From positions 1-64,000 of the forward strand of contig CACOEZ010000005.1 of the NCBI GenBank assembly GCA_902626385.1: a DNA stretch of 64,000 bases, written 5' to 3'. Numbering within the stretch: the stretch's first letter is position 1; each line of letters begins with the position of its first letter. Source of the stretch: an uncultured SAR86 cluster bacterium. GTDB lineage: Bacteria > Pseudomonadota > Gammaproteobacteria > Magnimaribacterales > D2472. The translations under genes and the position numbers were made by a program. The notes under the pieces are model-generated. The model worked only from the letters and a program-made list of their open reading frames with translations, searched no databases and was not told the origin of the DNA. Of the stretch, positions 18,791 through 28,746 are shown piece after piece.

Positions 18791-20902
18791 TCAGTTATTT
18801 ATAGTATTTAAAGCAAATCCATAGATTTCTGAAATTTGATTTATTCTTTTATCTTTCGGCGTACCTGCGCCATGCCCGGCTCTGTCCTCTACTCTTATGA
18901 GAATTGGATTATTGCACGACTGATATTCCTGAAGTTTAGCTGCAAATTTAAAAGAATGTGAAGGCACTACTCTATCATCTCGACTAGCTGTAGTAATAAG
19001 AGTAGTTGGGTAGCAAACATCAGATTTAATATTGTGTAGCGGCGAATAAGCTAACAAATTTTCAAACTCATCTTTTTTATCTGATGAACCATAATCACTT
19101 TCCCAAGCCCAACCAATTGTAAATTTATTAAATCTAAGCATATCTAAAACTCCAACCTGTGGAATAGCAACTCTAAATAGATCAGGATTTTGCAACATGG
19201 TAGCTGCAACCAAAAGTCCACCATTTGATCTTCCATCAATAGCTGTAGTTTTTGGTGAGCCTATATTTTTTGAATGTAAAAATTTTGCTGCGTATGCAAA
19301 ATCATCAAACACATTTTGTTTATTTAATAACATGCCGGCCTCGTGCCAGGCATCTCCATATTCTGCTCCGCCTCTTAAGTTTGCAACTGCATAAACTCCA
19401 TTTTGATTTTTCCATGCCGTATGACTTTTACTAAAGTTTGGAAGAATGGAAATATTGAAACCGCCGTAACCATAAATTAGTAAAGGTGTATTCTCATCAA
19501 TCTTTAAATCTTTTTTATGACTTATGTGAATTGGGATTTGTGTTCCATCTTTTGATGGATAAAATTCTAGTCTTGAAACATAATCAGATGACTTATAGTC
19601 TGCTAGTTCCTCTTTCCAAAATAATTTAAAAGATAAATCTGTTAAATCTATTTCGTAAATTTCTCTGGGAGTAACATAATTCGTAATTGCAAAGTACGAA
19701 CTGGTGTCTTCAATACCACCACCGAAGCCACTTATGGTTCCTTGTTTGGGAAGAGATAATTTAGAAACGAATTCACCCGAAAGATTGAAAACACTAATTT
19801 GTGAAAAAGTATCCTCTAAATAATTTATAACAAATGAATTATTAATAATATTGACAGATCTAATAGCATTTTCAGACTCAGAAATGACTTCATTCCAAAT
19901 AAATGAACCGTTTTTTACCTCTAAATTTACAATTTTGCCATTTGGAGCGCCTTCAGTAGTGTAGAACCATAAAATATTATCTTTACTATCAATAAAGCTA
20001 TATGTGCCAATTAAATCATCGATAATAGGCATAAATTCGCTGTTATTGTCCATTTTCAGATAAATTCTATTTCTATCATCTGTTCCCTCAGAAATAGACA
20101 ATAATTTCATTTCACTGTCTTTTATTACGGTTATTCCAAATCCCCATCTAGGATTTTCAAGATTTTCATAAATTAATTCATCCTCAGATTGATCTGTTCC
20201 AATTTTATGAAACATTAGTTTTGGAGCCTCATTTAATTCTTTCAAGAGTTCGCCATCTGGTTCCTCATATCTTCTGTAGTAAAAACCACTATTATCATTC
20301 TCCCAAGATGCGCCTGAAAACTTAGCCCATTTCAGCTCGTCCTCTAATACCACTCCAGTTTCTATATTCATTACTTTCCAAGTTCTCCAATCAGAACCTC
20401 CATCTGAAATTGAAAAAGCTATATGAGTTGCATCATTACTGACGCTTGTTCCGCCTAAAGAGACTGTTCCATCTTCTGAAAAAAGATTTGGATCAATAAG
20501 GACTCTTGCCTCACATTCATCACAATCTTGAATCATCAACTTACTTTGTTGAAAAGAACCATCATTAAAATAAAAAAAAGTTTTATCTTCTACTTTATAG
20601 GGAGTGGAAATCGATTCACTCTCCCATATCTGATTTAAATAATTCTCTAGGTTTCTTTTGTATTTATTTTTTTTTATAAATTTTTTAGTAAATGCATTTT
20701 GTCTTTCTATCCAATCAACCGACTCATCACTTGTAAAGTCCTCCAACCATCTATAGTCATCACTGACCTCATATCCATGCAAATTTTCTTTAAAACTGAC
20801 TTTGTTTGTTTGAGGATAATTTAAGTCGCCTTCTGGTGAGCTGCATGAAATTATGGAAATTAAAAGAACTAGATTTAGATGATATTTATACATAAAGTGC
20901 AT
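18791..20902 (-). CDS. Prolyl oligopeptidase family serine peptidase (S9A), lipoprotein
   Basis: A 703-residue peptidase that cuts after proline in short peptides. It begins with a short signal and lipobox (LLISIISCS), so it is probably a periplasmic lipoprotein. The seven-bladed propeller covers about residues 90-420. The alpha/beta-hydrolase catalytic domain follows, with GGANLRGG-type GGAEYGDAWHEAG, nucleophile serine in DGRSNGGLL, aspartate in SRDDRVVPSHSF and histidine in DRAGHGAG. Two in-frame ATGs (20902 and 20893) are possible and neither has a clear ribosome site. Only 19 bases separate it from the divergent YciC-like gene, so the promoters must overlap. Confidence 0.93.
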   Translation of the reverse strand: MHFMYKYHLNLVLLISIISCSSPEGDLNYPQTNKVSFKENLHGYEVSDDYRWLEDFTSDESVDWIERQNAFTKKFIKKNKYKRNLENYLNQIWESESISTPYKVEDKTFFYFNDGSFQQSKLMIQDCDECEARVLIDPNLFSEDGTVSLGGTSVSNDATHIAFSISDGGSDWRTWKVMNIETGVVLEDELKWAKFSGASWENDNSGFYYRRYEEPDGELLKELNEAPKLMFHKIGTDQSEDELIYENLENPRWGFGITVIKDSEMKLLSISEGTDDRNRIYLKMDNNSEFMPIIDDLIGTYSFIDSKDNILWFYTTEGAPNGKIVNLEVKNGSFIWNEVISESENAIRSVNIINNSFVINYLEDTFSQISVFNLSGEFVSKLSLPKQGTISGFGGGIEDTSSYFAITNYVTPREIYEIDLTDLSFKLFWKEELADYKSSDYVSRLEFYPSKDGTQIPIHISHKKDLKIDENTPLLIYGYGGFNISILPNFSKSHTAWKNQNGVYAVANLRGGAEYGDAWHEAGMLLNKQNVFDDFAYAAKFLHSKNIGSPKTTAIDGRSNGGLLVAATMLQNPDLFRVAIPQVGVLDMLRFNKFTIGWAWESDYGSSDKKDEFENLLAYSPLHNIKSDVCYPTTLITTASRDDRVVPSHSFKFAAKLQEYQSCNNPILIRVEDRAGHGAGTPKDKRINQISEIYGFALNTINN

Positions 20903-20921
20903 ATTACTTTACAATTCACAT

Positions 20922-21596
20922 ATGAATCAATTCAAAGATGCTTGGAAATTCTCATTTGAGAATTGGAAATATTTTCTTTTGCTAGCTCTCCCGCTGATAG
21001 CTATTGAATCGACTGTCGGTTATTTATTAATACCATTGGGTGATATGACACAGCCTGAAGATTTTATGGAGTTTTTAAGCTCTAACTCTGCTGTAATTGG
21101 ATTAGTATCAATTACGGGCCTAGTTCTTCAAATGGCGTTTCTTGGTGGTCTTTATCTGAGTTATATGGCTATTGATAGTAAAAAAGAGATTAATCCAATT
21201 GGAGCACTACAAGCTGGATTAGCTAAATTCTTTCCATTATTTGGTACCTTTATTCTGGTAACTATTGTTTCAGCCCTTGGTTATTTATTGTTAATTCTTC
21301 CTGGTATTTATATTACTGCGAGGCTTGCTTTATTTCCATTTTATATAATGCTGGAAAATCAAAAAGTCTCTCAATCCATAAGTTCATCTTGGGAGAACAC
21401 AGATGAGTATGGATCTAAACTTTTTATGTTTACTTTAGTCTTTATTTCGCTAACGTTATTATCTGCTCTTTCTATTTCGAGCATAGTCCCAGAAGGTATT
21501 ATTCAAACGGTAATGCTTGCCTGTACAGAATATATATTAATTATTCCTTTGGGATATATTTATTACACTCTCTATAAATCTTTAAAAGTTAATTAG
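20922..21596 (+). CDS. YciC-like (UPF0259) multi-spanning membrane protein
   Basis: A 224-residue inner-membrane protein with about six hydrophobic helices and a short cytoplasmic N-terminus (MNQFKDAWKFSFENWKYF). The layout and the LLILPGIYITARLALFPFYIMLEN segment with a SISSSWENT turn are those of the YciC / UPF0259 family, whose role is not established. It is followed by tRNA-Ile on the same strand after 49 bases that include a promoter for the tRNA. Confidence 0.75.
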   Translation: MNQFKDAWKFSFENWKYFLLLALPLIAIESTVGYLLIPLGDMTQPEDFMEFLSSNSAVIGLVSITGLVLQMAFLGGLYLSYMAIDSKKEINPIGALQAGLAKFFPLFGTFILVTIVSALGYLLLILPGIYITARLALFPFYIMLENQKVSQSISSSWENTDEYGSKLFMFTLVFISLTLLSALSISSIVPEGIIQTVMLACTEYILIIPLGYIYYTLYKSLKVN

Positions 21597-21601
21597 ATTA
21601 A

Positions 21602-21630
21602 TTGTCGAAACTATAATTCAAAGGTAGAAT
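21602..21630 (+). promoter_or_regulatory. Candidate promoter of tRNA-Ile
   Basis: TTGTCG (21602-21607) and TAGAAT (21625-21630) are separated by exactly 17 bases, and initiation would fall a few bases before the tRNA at 21646. This is the only clear promoter match ahead of the tRNA. Confidence 0.6.
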
Positions 21631-21645
21631 GCTCATTCGTTTATA

Positions 21646-21724
21646 GGGCCTGTAGCTCAGTTTTGGTTAGAGCGTTCGACTGATAATCGAGAGGTCGGAA
21701 GTTCGAGTCTTCCCAGGCCCACCA
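21646..21724 (+). tRNA. tRNA-Ile (anticodon GAT)
   Basis: The acceptor stem GGGCCTG pairs with CAGGCCC, followed by discriminator A and an encoded CCA (21722-21724). The D arm GCTCAG...GAGC, the anticodon loop CTGATAA on a TCGA/TCGA stem (anticodon at 21682-21684), and the T arm with GTTCGAGTC are all in place. It decodes AUC and AUU. It stands alone rather than in an rRNA spacer, and the FKBP gene on the other strand ends only three bases beyond it. Confidence 0.97.
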
Positions 21725-21727
21725 TTC

Positions 21728-22183
21728 TTAAGCGTCGATTGCTAGAAGCTCAATCTCAAAAATTAAAATAGAATTTGAAGGAATGCCAGGTCGACCTTCT
21801 TCTCCGTATGCCATTGTTGGATCTATAAATACTCGCCATTTATCACCTTCTTTCATTAAGGAAATAACTTTTTGGCAGCCTTCAATTAATTTTGATAACT
21901 CTATCTCTAAAGGCTCAGTCTCAAGTGATGTCCAGAATACTTCTCCATTTGTAAGTGTGCCATGAAAATGTGCGGTAATTATCTGATTCATAGATGGGCT
22001 TAGGCCTTTAGGATCACCACTCTCTAATACAGAATATTGAAGGCCTTTTTCTATTTCAATTATGCTGTCATCTTTTTTGTTATCGATAAAGAACTGTAAA
22101 TTTTCTATTTGTTTAATATTAGGACTATCTTGAACGCATGCGCTGATAATAAATAACGAAAAAAATAAATATAAATACTTCAT
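21728..22183 (-). CDS. FKBP-type peptidyl-prolyl isomerase, lipoprotein
   Basis: A 151-residue protein with a lipoprotein signal (MKYLYLFFSLFIISAC; Cys at 16) and one FKBP domain at about residues 45-151. Family landmarks are the GLQYSVLESG opening, HFHGTLTNGEVFWTS, the KEGDKWRVFIDPTMAYGEEG hinge and IPSNSILIFEIELLAI. It should speed prolyl isomerisation during folding in the periplasm. The usual VxVHYxGxLxDGxxFDSS is altered to ITAHFHGTLTNGEVFWTS, so catalytic strength may differ. It sits two bases downstream of tyrS in the same direction. Confidence 0.88.
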   Translation of the reverse strand: MKYLYLFFSLFIISACVQDSPNIKQIENLQFFIDNKKDDSIIEIEKGLQYSVLESGDPKGLSPSMNQIITAHFHGTLTNGEVFWTSLETEPLEIELSKLIEGCQKVISLMKEGDKWRVFIDPTMAYGEEGRPGIPSNSILIFEIELLAIDA

Positions 22184-22185
22184 GG

Positions 22186-23373
22186 TTAGACTTTTACTTT
22201 TAAAAATTTTCTCTTACCTACCTGATAAATATTTTCAGAATTTTTGCGTATCTCTAACTTTGGATCTTCTACTTTCTCAGAATTTATTTTAATTCCACCT
22301 TGGCTAACCAACCTGTTACCCTCTGAAATACTCGAAATCATATCAACCTCTTTTAAAAGGTTTACTAGCAAAATTGAATCTCCATCTATTTTTATTTCTA
22401 CTGACTTTATATCATCTGGTATTTGGCCTTTTTGAAATCTTTTCAGAAAAGATTCTTTACACTTTTGTCCATCACCATTTTTATGAAATCTATCAACTAA
22501 TTCCTCAGCTAATAAAAATTTTATATCTCTTGGATTTTTGCCATCTTTCATTTCTTTTTTTAACTTTTCAATTTTTTCTTCAGGCATAAAACTTAATAAT
22601 TCAAACCATCTCCACATTAGATCATCTGAAATTGACATTATCTTTCCAAACATTTCCTGAGGCTCTTCATCAATGGCAACAAAATTATTTAGCGATTTAG
22701 ACATCTTTTTAACTCCGTCTAGGCCCTCCAATATAGGAACAGTGATTACCACTTGAGGCTCTTGCTCGTAATCTCTTTGAAGCTCTCTTCCTACTAGTAA
22801 ATTAAATTTTTGGTCAGTCCCACCAAGTTCTATATCTGCCTTTAACTCTACAGAATCATATCCTTGAACCAATGGATATAAAAATTCATGAATTGCTATG
22901 CTTTTATTTGATGAAAATCTTTTACTAAAATCATCCCGTTCTAACATTCTTGCAACATTATATTTAGATGCCAGACGAATTAATCCATCGGCTCCTAATT
23001 TTTCGCACCACTCAGAATTAAAACGCACTTCGGTAAGATCTTTTTTGAGAATTTTAAAAACTTGCTTTTCATAGGTTTTGGCATTTTTTTCTAAGTCTTT
23101 TGCATCTAGCGTTGGTCTGGTTTTATTTGTGCCAGATGGATCACCAATTCGACCAGTAAAATCTCCAATTAAAAAAACAACCTTATGTCCTAAATCTTGA
23201 AAATGTCTCATCTTATTCAATAAGACAGTGTGGCCTAGATGTAAATCTGGCGCCGTTGGATCAAATCCAGCTTTTACAATAAGCTGTCTTCCTGACTTAA
23301 GTTTCTTTTTTAAATCCGATTCTGTTAAAACCTCATCAGTTCCTCTTTTTATGAGCTTTAATGCCTCTTTCAT
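22186..23373 (-). CDS. tyrS: Tyrosyl-tRNA synthetase
   Basis: Charges tRNA-Tyr. The start is placed at ATG 23373 ([15 protein letters not shown]), 13 codons inside the longest frame, giving 395 residues. Class I motifs are HLGH in [15 protein letters not shown] and KMSKS in [12 protein letters not shown], with an S4 RNA-binding domain in the last 60 residues. The [20 protein letters not shown] segment marks the TyrZ-like branch rather than the E. coli TyrS branch. It is divergent from putA across 72 bases. Confidence 0.97.
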   Translation of the reverse strand: MKEALKLIKRGTDEVLTESDLKKKLKSGRQLIVKAGFDPTAPDLHLGHTVLLNKMRHFQDLGHKVVFLIGDFTGRIGDPSGTNKTRPTLDAKDLEKNAKTYEKQVFKILKKDLTEVRFNSEWCEKLGADGLIRLASKYNVARMLERDDFSKRFSSNKSIAIHEFLYPLVQGYDSVELKADIELGGTDQKFNLLVGRELQRDYEQEPQVVITVPILEGLDGVKKMSKSLNNFVAIDEEPQEMFGKIMSISDDLMWRWFELLSFMPEEKIEKLKKEMKDGKNPRDIKFLLAEELVDRFHKNGDGQKCKESFLKRFQKGQIPDDIKSVEIKIDGDSILLVNLLKEVDMISSISEGNRLVSQGGIKINSEKVEDPKLEIRKNSENIYQVGKRKFLKVKV

Positions 23374-23445
23374 ATTACTATCATAGTATTTTTGAATGAT
23401 TAATAGAATCACAATGTTGCTAGTTAATCACTAACGATTAAAATA

Positions 23446-26400
23446 ATGGCTATGTTAAGTACAAAAAATAAATTCCAGTGTGAGAAGGAATTACTTGATG
23501 GTCTTTTAGATAGATCAAAATTTTTAGAGGAAAAATCAATAAGTGCCAACGCTACTTCAATAATTGAGCTATGCCGAAAAAATAAAAGTGATAGAACAAT
23601 GCTAGATGCATTTTTGAATGAATATGGATTAGACAATCAAGAAGGTGTTGCTCTTATGTGTCTCGCAGAATCTGTTTTGAGGATACCTGATAAAAAAACG
23701 AGAGATTTAATAATTTCTGAAAAATTATCTGAGGGAAGCTGGATCAATCATCTAAATAAAGCAGACAGTATATTTGTAAATGCGTCTACATGGGGACTTC
23801 TCTTGGCGGGCAAAGTTGTTTCAACTCCTTCAGAGTGGTCAAACGATCCTAATAGTTTTTTATCAACGTTAATATCTAAATCAGGTGAATTGCCAATAAG
23901 ACAGGCGGTTTTAACTGCCATGCAAATATTAAGTCAGGAATTTGTAATAGGAAGAGATTTTCAGGATATCGAAAAACTTTCAAATCTTGAAACGGATACT
24001 TTTTCTTTTGACATGCTTGGTGAAGCTGCAAGAACAATGGATCAAGCAGAAAACTATTTCAATTCCTATATGGATGCTATTGATCAGGTTGGAAAGTTAA
24101 ATCTGATAAAAAATCTAAATAATGGCGTCTCAATTAAAATTTCAGCACTTCATCCTCGCTACGAGATGAGAAAAATAAAAGATCTTGAAAAAGAGCTAAT
24201 TCCAAAATTAATCGACCTTGTGAGCTTTGCTCGTTCTAAAGATGTTGAAATTACAATTGATGCTGAGGAGCAAGACAGACTTTCTTTGAGTCTTCAAATA
24301 ATTGAAAATCTTGCTTTAAACAAAAAGTTGCAAAATTGGCCTGGCTTCGGCATTGCTCTGCAGGCATACGGAAAAAGGTCAATTGATGTTATTCACTGGT
24401 TAAATCAAATTTTAAAGAAAAGAGAAAAAATGCACTTGCGTTTAGTTAAGGGAGCTTACTGGGATTATGAAATAAAACATGCGCAAGTTTCAGGGTATGA
24501 TGGTTATCCAGTATTTTCAAAAAAATCAATAACTGATATTTCCTTTCTTACGTGTGCTCAAGAGATTCTCAAGAATGAGAAGATATATGCAAAGTTTGCG
24601 ACTCACAACGCGCATACTATTGCATCAATCTATCATCTTGCAAAAAATAAGGAGTACGAATTCCAGAGACTATATGGGATGGGAGAGCTTCTATATAAAA
24701 GTGCAGCTGAAGTCATAAATTTAAAAAAGAAACCATCGATATATGCTCCTATTGGTAGCTACAAAGATCTATTACCATATCTGGTTCGACGTCTGCTTGA
24801 AAACGGAGCAAATAGCTCATTTATTAATAGGCTGTTAGATCCTGAAACAGATGCAGCTTGGTTAGCTGAAAATCCTGCGCTCAGAATCAAAAAAGAAACA
24901 AAAGATATACCGTTGCCAAAAGAAATTTTTGAAAAACGAAAAAACTCTTCAGGTTTTGATATTTCAGAAAACTATAATCTTCAAGAACTTGAAAAAGATC
25001 TAAATACTTTTGTTTCTAAAAAGATTTCTGCAGAATCCATATATGTTGGAAGACAGAATGAAAAATCGGTATCTCAAAAAGTCCTCTCTATATCTACTGG
25101 CTCAGAAATTGGTTCAGTTGTTTTTGATGATCCAATGTTCATAAAAAACATTTTGGAAAAAGATGATGATAAGACATGGAGCAAAAAGTCAGTTGAAGAA
25201 AGATCAAAAATTTTATCAAACATAGCCGATGACATTGAAAAAGAACCATATGAGTTAATTTATTTTTTAATAAACGAGGCAGGAAAAACACTTCAGAATG
25301 CAATAGATGAAATCAGAGAAGCCATAGATTTTTTGAGGTACTATTCTGAGCAAATTAAAACAATAGACTCTAAAGCATTTCTAGAGGGGCCAACTGGAGA
25401 AAAGAATAATATTTCATATTCTCCAAAAGGAAGATTTTTATGCATAAGTCCCTGGAATTTTCCTGTAGCTATTCTAACCGGGCAGATTTCTGCTGCACTT
25501 GCATGTGGTAATAATGTTATTGTCAAACCTTCTGAAAATACATCAATACTAGGGTACTTGGTAATTAAGAAATTTCATGAAAACGGCGTGCCTCTCTCCG
25601 CTCTTCAACTAATACTTGGAGATGGAATGTATGGAGATGTTTTGACAAAAATACCTAATATTCATGGTGTCGCATTTACAGGATCACTGCCGACAGCAAA
25701 AAAAATACAAAAAAACTTAATAGATAGTCAAAATGAGATAACACCACTAATTGCAGAGACCGGCGGGATTAATGTAATGATTGTCGATTCAAGTGCTCTA
25801 TTGGAGCAGGTCACTGATGACGTTATTCGATCAGCATTTGATAGTTCAGGTCAACGATGTTCAGCATTGCGTGTTTTATGTATACAGGAAGAAATTTATG
25901 ATGACTTAATTGAGATGATCAAAGGTAATATGATTACTCAAGAAATTGGTGACCCAAATAATTTTTCTACAGACATTGGTCCAATTATAAATAGCAAAGC
26001 ACATAAAAAATTGAGCCAATATATTGAAAATTGTAAAGAAAAAAATATGAGTGTATTTCAGTGCGAATCTAGCTTAAAAGAAAAATATATTCCTCCAACA
26101 CTTATAGAAATCGGTTTAATTTCTGATATTAAAGAAGAGCAATTTGGACCGATCCTGCACGTTTTGAAATATGAATTTAATGAAATGGATAAACTAATTA
26201 ACCAAATTAATAATAGTGGTTATGGTTTAACCATGGGCATTCATTCAAGAATAGAATCAAGGGCTGATTTTATAGGTGAACAGTCTAATGTAGGAAACAT
26301 ATATATAAATAGAGATATGGTTGGAGCTGTTGTTGGTTCACAACCTTTTGGTGGTCTGGGTTTATCTGGAAGCGGCTTTAAAGCCGGGGGTCCAAACTAT

Positions 26401-26493
26401 TTATTACAATTCTTAAATGAAAAAGTAGTTTCAAAGAATTCGGTTGCTTTTGGAGGAAATACTGAATTGTTAAATATGCAAGAAGATATATGA
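23446..26493 (+). CDS. putA: Bifunctional proline dehydrogenase / P5C dehydrogenase
   Basis: Oxidises proline to glutamate in two steps on one 1015-residue chain. The FAD-dependent proline dehydrogenase barrel covers about residues 170-460 (ISALHPRYE, LRLVKGAYWDYE, FATHNAHT, and YAPIGSYKDLLPYLVRRLLENGANSSF). The NAD-dependent aldehyde dehydrogenase covers about 520-990, with FCISPWNFP-like LCISPWNFPVAILTGQ, ETGGIN and the nucleophile Cys in SSGQRCSALR. It lacks the N-terminal ribbon-helix-helix DNA-binding domain of the E. coli protein, so it should not repress itself. The mepM start overlaps its stop (ATGA). Confidence 0.97.
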   Translation: MAMLSTKNKFQCEKELLDGLLDRSKFLEEKSISANATSIIELCRKNKSDRTMLDAFLNEYGLDNQEGVALMCLAESVLRIPDKKTRDLIISEKLSEGSWINHLNKADSIFVNASTWGLLLAGKVVSTPSEWSNDPNSFLSTLISKSGELPIRQAVLTAMQILSQEFVIGRDFQDIEKLSNLETDTFSFDMLGEAARTMDQAENYFNSYMDAIDQVGKLNLIKNLNNGVSIKISALHPRYEMRKIKDLEKELIPKLIDLVSFARSKDVEITIDAEEQDRLSLSLQIIENLALNKKLQNWPGFGIALQAYGKRSIDVIHWLNQILKKREKMHLRLVKGAYWDYEIKHAQVSGYDGYPVFSKKSITDISFLTCAQEILKNEKIYAKFATHNAHTIASIYHLAKNKEYEFQRLYGMGELLYKSAAEVINLKKKPSIYAPIGSYKDLLPYLVRRLLENGANSSFINRLLDPETDAAWLAENPALRIKKETKDIPLPKEIFEKRKNSSGFDISENYNLQELEKDLNTFVSKKISAESIYVGRQNEKSVSQKVLSISTGSEIGSVVFDDPMFIKNILEKDDDKTWSKKSVEERSKILSNIADDIEKEPYELIYFLINEAGKTLQNAIDEIREAIDFLRYYSEQIKTIDSKAFLEGPTGEKNNISYSPKGRFLCISPWNFPVAILTGQISAALACGNNVIVKPSENTSILGYLVIKKFHENGVPLSALQLILGDGMYGDVLTKIPNIHGVAFTGSLPTAKKIQKNLIDSQNEITPLIAETGGINVMIVDSSALLEQVTDDVIRSAFDSSGQRCSALRVLCIQEEIYDDLIEMIKGNMITQEIGDPNNFSTDIGPIINSKAHKKLSQYIENCKEKNMSVFQCESSLKEKYIPPTLIEIGLISDIKEEQFGPILHVLKYEFNEMDKLINQINNSGYGLTMGIHSRIESRADFIGEQSNVGNIYINRDMVGAVVGSQPFGGLGLSGSGFKAGGPNYLLQFLNEKVVSKNSVAFGGNTELLNMQEDI

Positions 26494-27734
26494 TCGGTTT
26501 TAAAAACTCGCCAGTAAAGCTTGTTCTTTCATGTTTCTTAATTTCTATAATTTTCATTTTGCTTATCTACACAGACTCTGTCCTAAATAAACCTTTGCCA
26601 ATTGAGGATGTAACTATTTCGGAAAATTTTGATGAAAAGCTTCCAAAAATAAAAAATAAGACAATGCATAAGGTTGAAAAAGGTGAAAGTTTATCAGTCA
26701 TATTTGAAGAAAAAAAAGTTCCCTTAAATACTGCTTATAAAATTTTTAATGCTGATAAAAAAAATATTCTCTCAACTATAAATCCTGAAGACATAATGGA
26801 GTTTAATTACTATGGCGAAATATTAGATAGTATTGAAATTAAAAAAGATAAAATAAATTCGATTCTTATAGAAATTAATGATGAGATCTCTATCTCAAAA
26901 TTGAAGAAAAATACTCAAACGATTGAATCATTTGGTACTGGGCTAATATCAACATCATTTTATATTGATGCTTTAAAACAAGGCATACCAGACAGTATTA
27001 TTATGGACTTTGCATATATTTTTGGTTGGGATGTTGATTTCATTTTTGATGTCAGAAGAGGAGATCAATTTTCTGTAATTTTTGAAACTGAATATTCTGA
27101 AGGTGAAAAGATAGATTCAGGTGACATTATTTACGCAGAATTTATAAATAATAATGAGCGATATGTAGCACAAAGATTTATTGATAAGGCACAGGGCAAA
27201 CAATACTTTAATGAAAAGGGAGAAAATGTAAAAAAAGCATTTTTAAGAGCTCCTTTAGATTTCGCCTATATTAGCTCACATTTTAACCCTAATAGAATGC
27301 ATCCAATTCTTCATAAAATAAAAGCTCACAATGGAGTCGATTATGCTGCAAAAAGAAATACACCTGTTCAGGCTTCAGGTGATGGCGTCATTTCCTATGT
27401 TGGATATAAAGGCGGTTACGGAAGAACTGTTGAAATTAAACACGGAGGAAATATAAAAACTTTATATGCTCATTTAGAAAAATTTAATAAGAGGTCTCAA
27501 GTAGGATCAAAAGTAAAACAAGGCGAAATAATCGCATATGTTGGTGATTCAGGAAGGGCTACTGGCCCACATTTACATTTTGAATTTTGGCAAGGCACAA
27601 AGAGAACTGATCCAGTTAAAGTTCAACTTCCCTCAGCAAAACCAGTTAATCCTGATGAATTTAACGAATTTATTTCTGCTTTGCAAAGCAGCCTTCAAAA
27701 ACAAAAAGAATATAATTCCAAGAATAATGCGTAA
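26490..27734 (+). CDS. mepM: M23 murein DD-endopeptidase (MepM-like)
   Basis: A 414-residue cell-wall peptidase. An N-terminal membrane anchor (about residues 8-28) is followed by an OapA/LysM-like segment (HKVEKGESLSVIFEEKKVP) and a second coiled domain. The LytM/M23 zinc domain runs at about residues 265-380, with HxxxD in HNGVDYAAKR and HxH in PHLHFEFW. It likely cuts cross-links between peptides to allow wall expansion. It overlaps putA by four bases and anmK by eight, so it links wall turnover to anhydro-muropeptide recycling. Confidence 0.93.
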   Translation: MIGFKNSPVKLVLSCFLISIIFILLIYTDSVLNKPLPIEDVTISENFDEKLPKIKNKTMHKVEKGESLSVIFEEKKVPLNTAYKIFNADKKNILSTINPEDIMEFNYYGEILDSIEIKKDKINSILIEINDEISISKLKKNTQTIESFGTGLISTSFYIDALKQGIPDSIIMDFAYIFGWDVDFIFDVRRGDQFSVIFETEYSEGEKIDSGDIIYAEFINNNERYVAQRFIDKAQGKQYFNEKGENVKKAFLRAPLDFAYISSHFNPNRMHPILHKIKAHNGVDYAAKRNTPVQASGDGVISYVGYKGGYGRTVEIKHGGNIKTLYAHLEKFNKRSQVGSKVKQGEIIAYVGDSGRATGPHLHFEFWQGTKRTDPVKVQLPSAKPVNPDEFNEFISALQSSLQKQKEYNSKNNA

Positions 27735-28746
27735 TCTTTACATAGGAGTAATGACTGGGACAAGTGCAGATTCATTAGATGGCTGCATTGTCAGTTTTGA
27801 TGAAAATTTTCAACTTTTAGAAAAAGAAAGCATCGAGTTAGGAAAAAACTATAAAAAAAAATATGAAGATTGCATAAAGGCTGGTTATAAAACCTCCAGC
27901 GAATCTCCAGACTTACTTGAGGTTGAGAATGTCCTTAATTTTAAAACGATAGAATTATTAGATCGACTCGTATCAAAATCCATTATAAAAAAAGAAGATA
28001 TAAATCTAGTGGCTTTATCAGGCCAAACAGTATTTCATACATATGAAAAAAGTTATCAAATAGGAAATTACCAAGAAATTGCAAATATTTCAGGTATGAA
28101 TATTTGTGCTGATTTTCGTAATTACGATATAAAAAAAGGTGGAATGGGTGCTCCATTAATACCAATGTTCCATAAATACCTATATGCGAGAAAGAGCCTT
28201 AATAGAATAGTATTTAATATAGGGGGGATATCAAATGGCACTCATCTGAATCAAAATCAAATATCTGTTGCGTCTGATGTGGGACCAGGTAATTGCTTGC
28301 TAGATCTATGTTGTGAAAATTTTTTAAATATGCCGTTTGATGATAAGGGAAAAATCGCAGCTACAGGGAAAATTGAACATGCATTATTAAAAAAGTTTTT
28401 ATCAGGCACAAAGGATATGGACTATCCAAGAGCTGACGATAAAAATGATTATTACAGATTGATGGACGAATCTATCAGTGACGTTTGTGTAGAGGATTTA
28501 TTACGAACATTAATTGAATTCACAGCATTTAAAATTCAAGAATTCTATAAATTTTGTGGATCTCCTAGAGAGGTGATTTTTCATGGAGGTGGGACGAAAA
28601 ATACTTATTTAATGCAAGTAATAGAAGAAAAATTAAATTGCGATGTTAGGACGACAGATAACGAAATAGACTCTAAGTATGTTGAAGCAGCAGGTTTTGC
28701 TTATCTCGCTTATAAAAATTTAGGAGAAATTTTTTCACCTAAATAG
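27727..28746 (+). CDS. anmK: Anhydro-N-acetylmuramic acid kinase
   Basis: Phosphorylates 1,6-anhydro-MurNAc during peptidoglycan recycling, giving MurNAc-6-phosphate. The ATG at 27727 gives 339 residues with the family start YIGVMTGTSADSLDG; the frame extends further upstream inside mepM but is not conserved. ATP-site motifs NIGGISNGT and DVGPGNCLLD are present, and the C-terminal FHGGGTKNTYL follows. It overlaps mepM by eight bases upstream and converges on erpA with an eight-base overlap. Confidence 0.95.
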   Translation: MRNLYIGVMTGTSADSLDGCIVSFDENFQLLEKESIELGKNYKKKYEDCIKAGYKTSSESPDLLEVENVLNFKTIELLDRLVSKSIIKKEDINLVALSGQTVFHTYEKSYQIGNYQEIANISGMNICADFRNYDIKKGGMGAPLIPMFHKYLYARKSLNRIVFNIGGISNGTHLNQNQISVASDVGPGNCLLDLCCENFLNMPFDDKGKIAATGKIEHALLKKFLSGTKDMDYPRADDKNDYYRLMDESISDVCVEDLLRTLIEFTAFKIQEFYKFCGSPREVIFHGGGTKNTYLMQVIEEKLNCDVRTTDNEIDSKYVEAAGFAYLAYKNLGEIFSPK

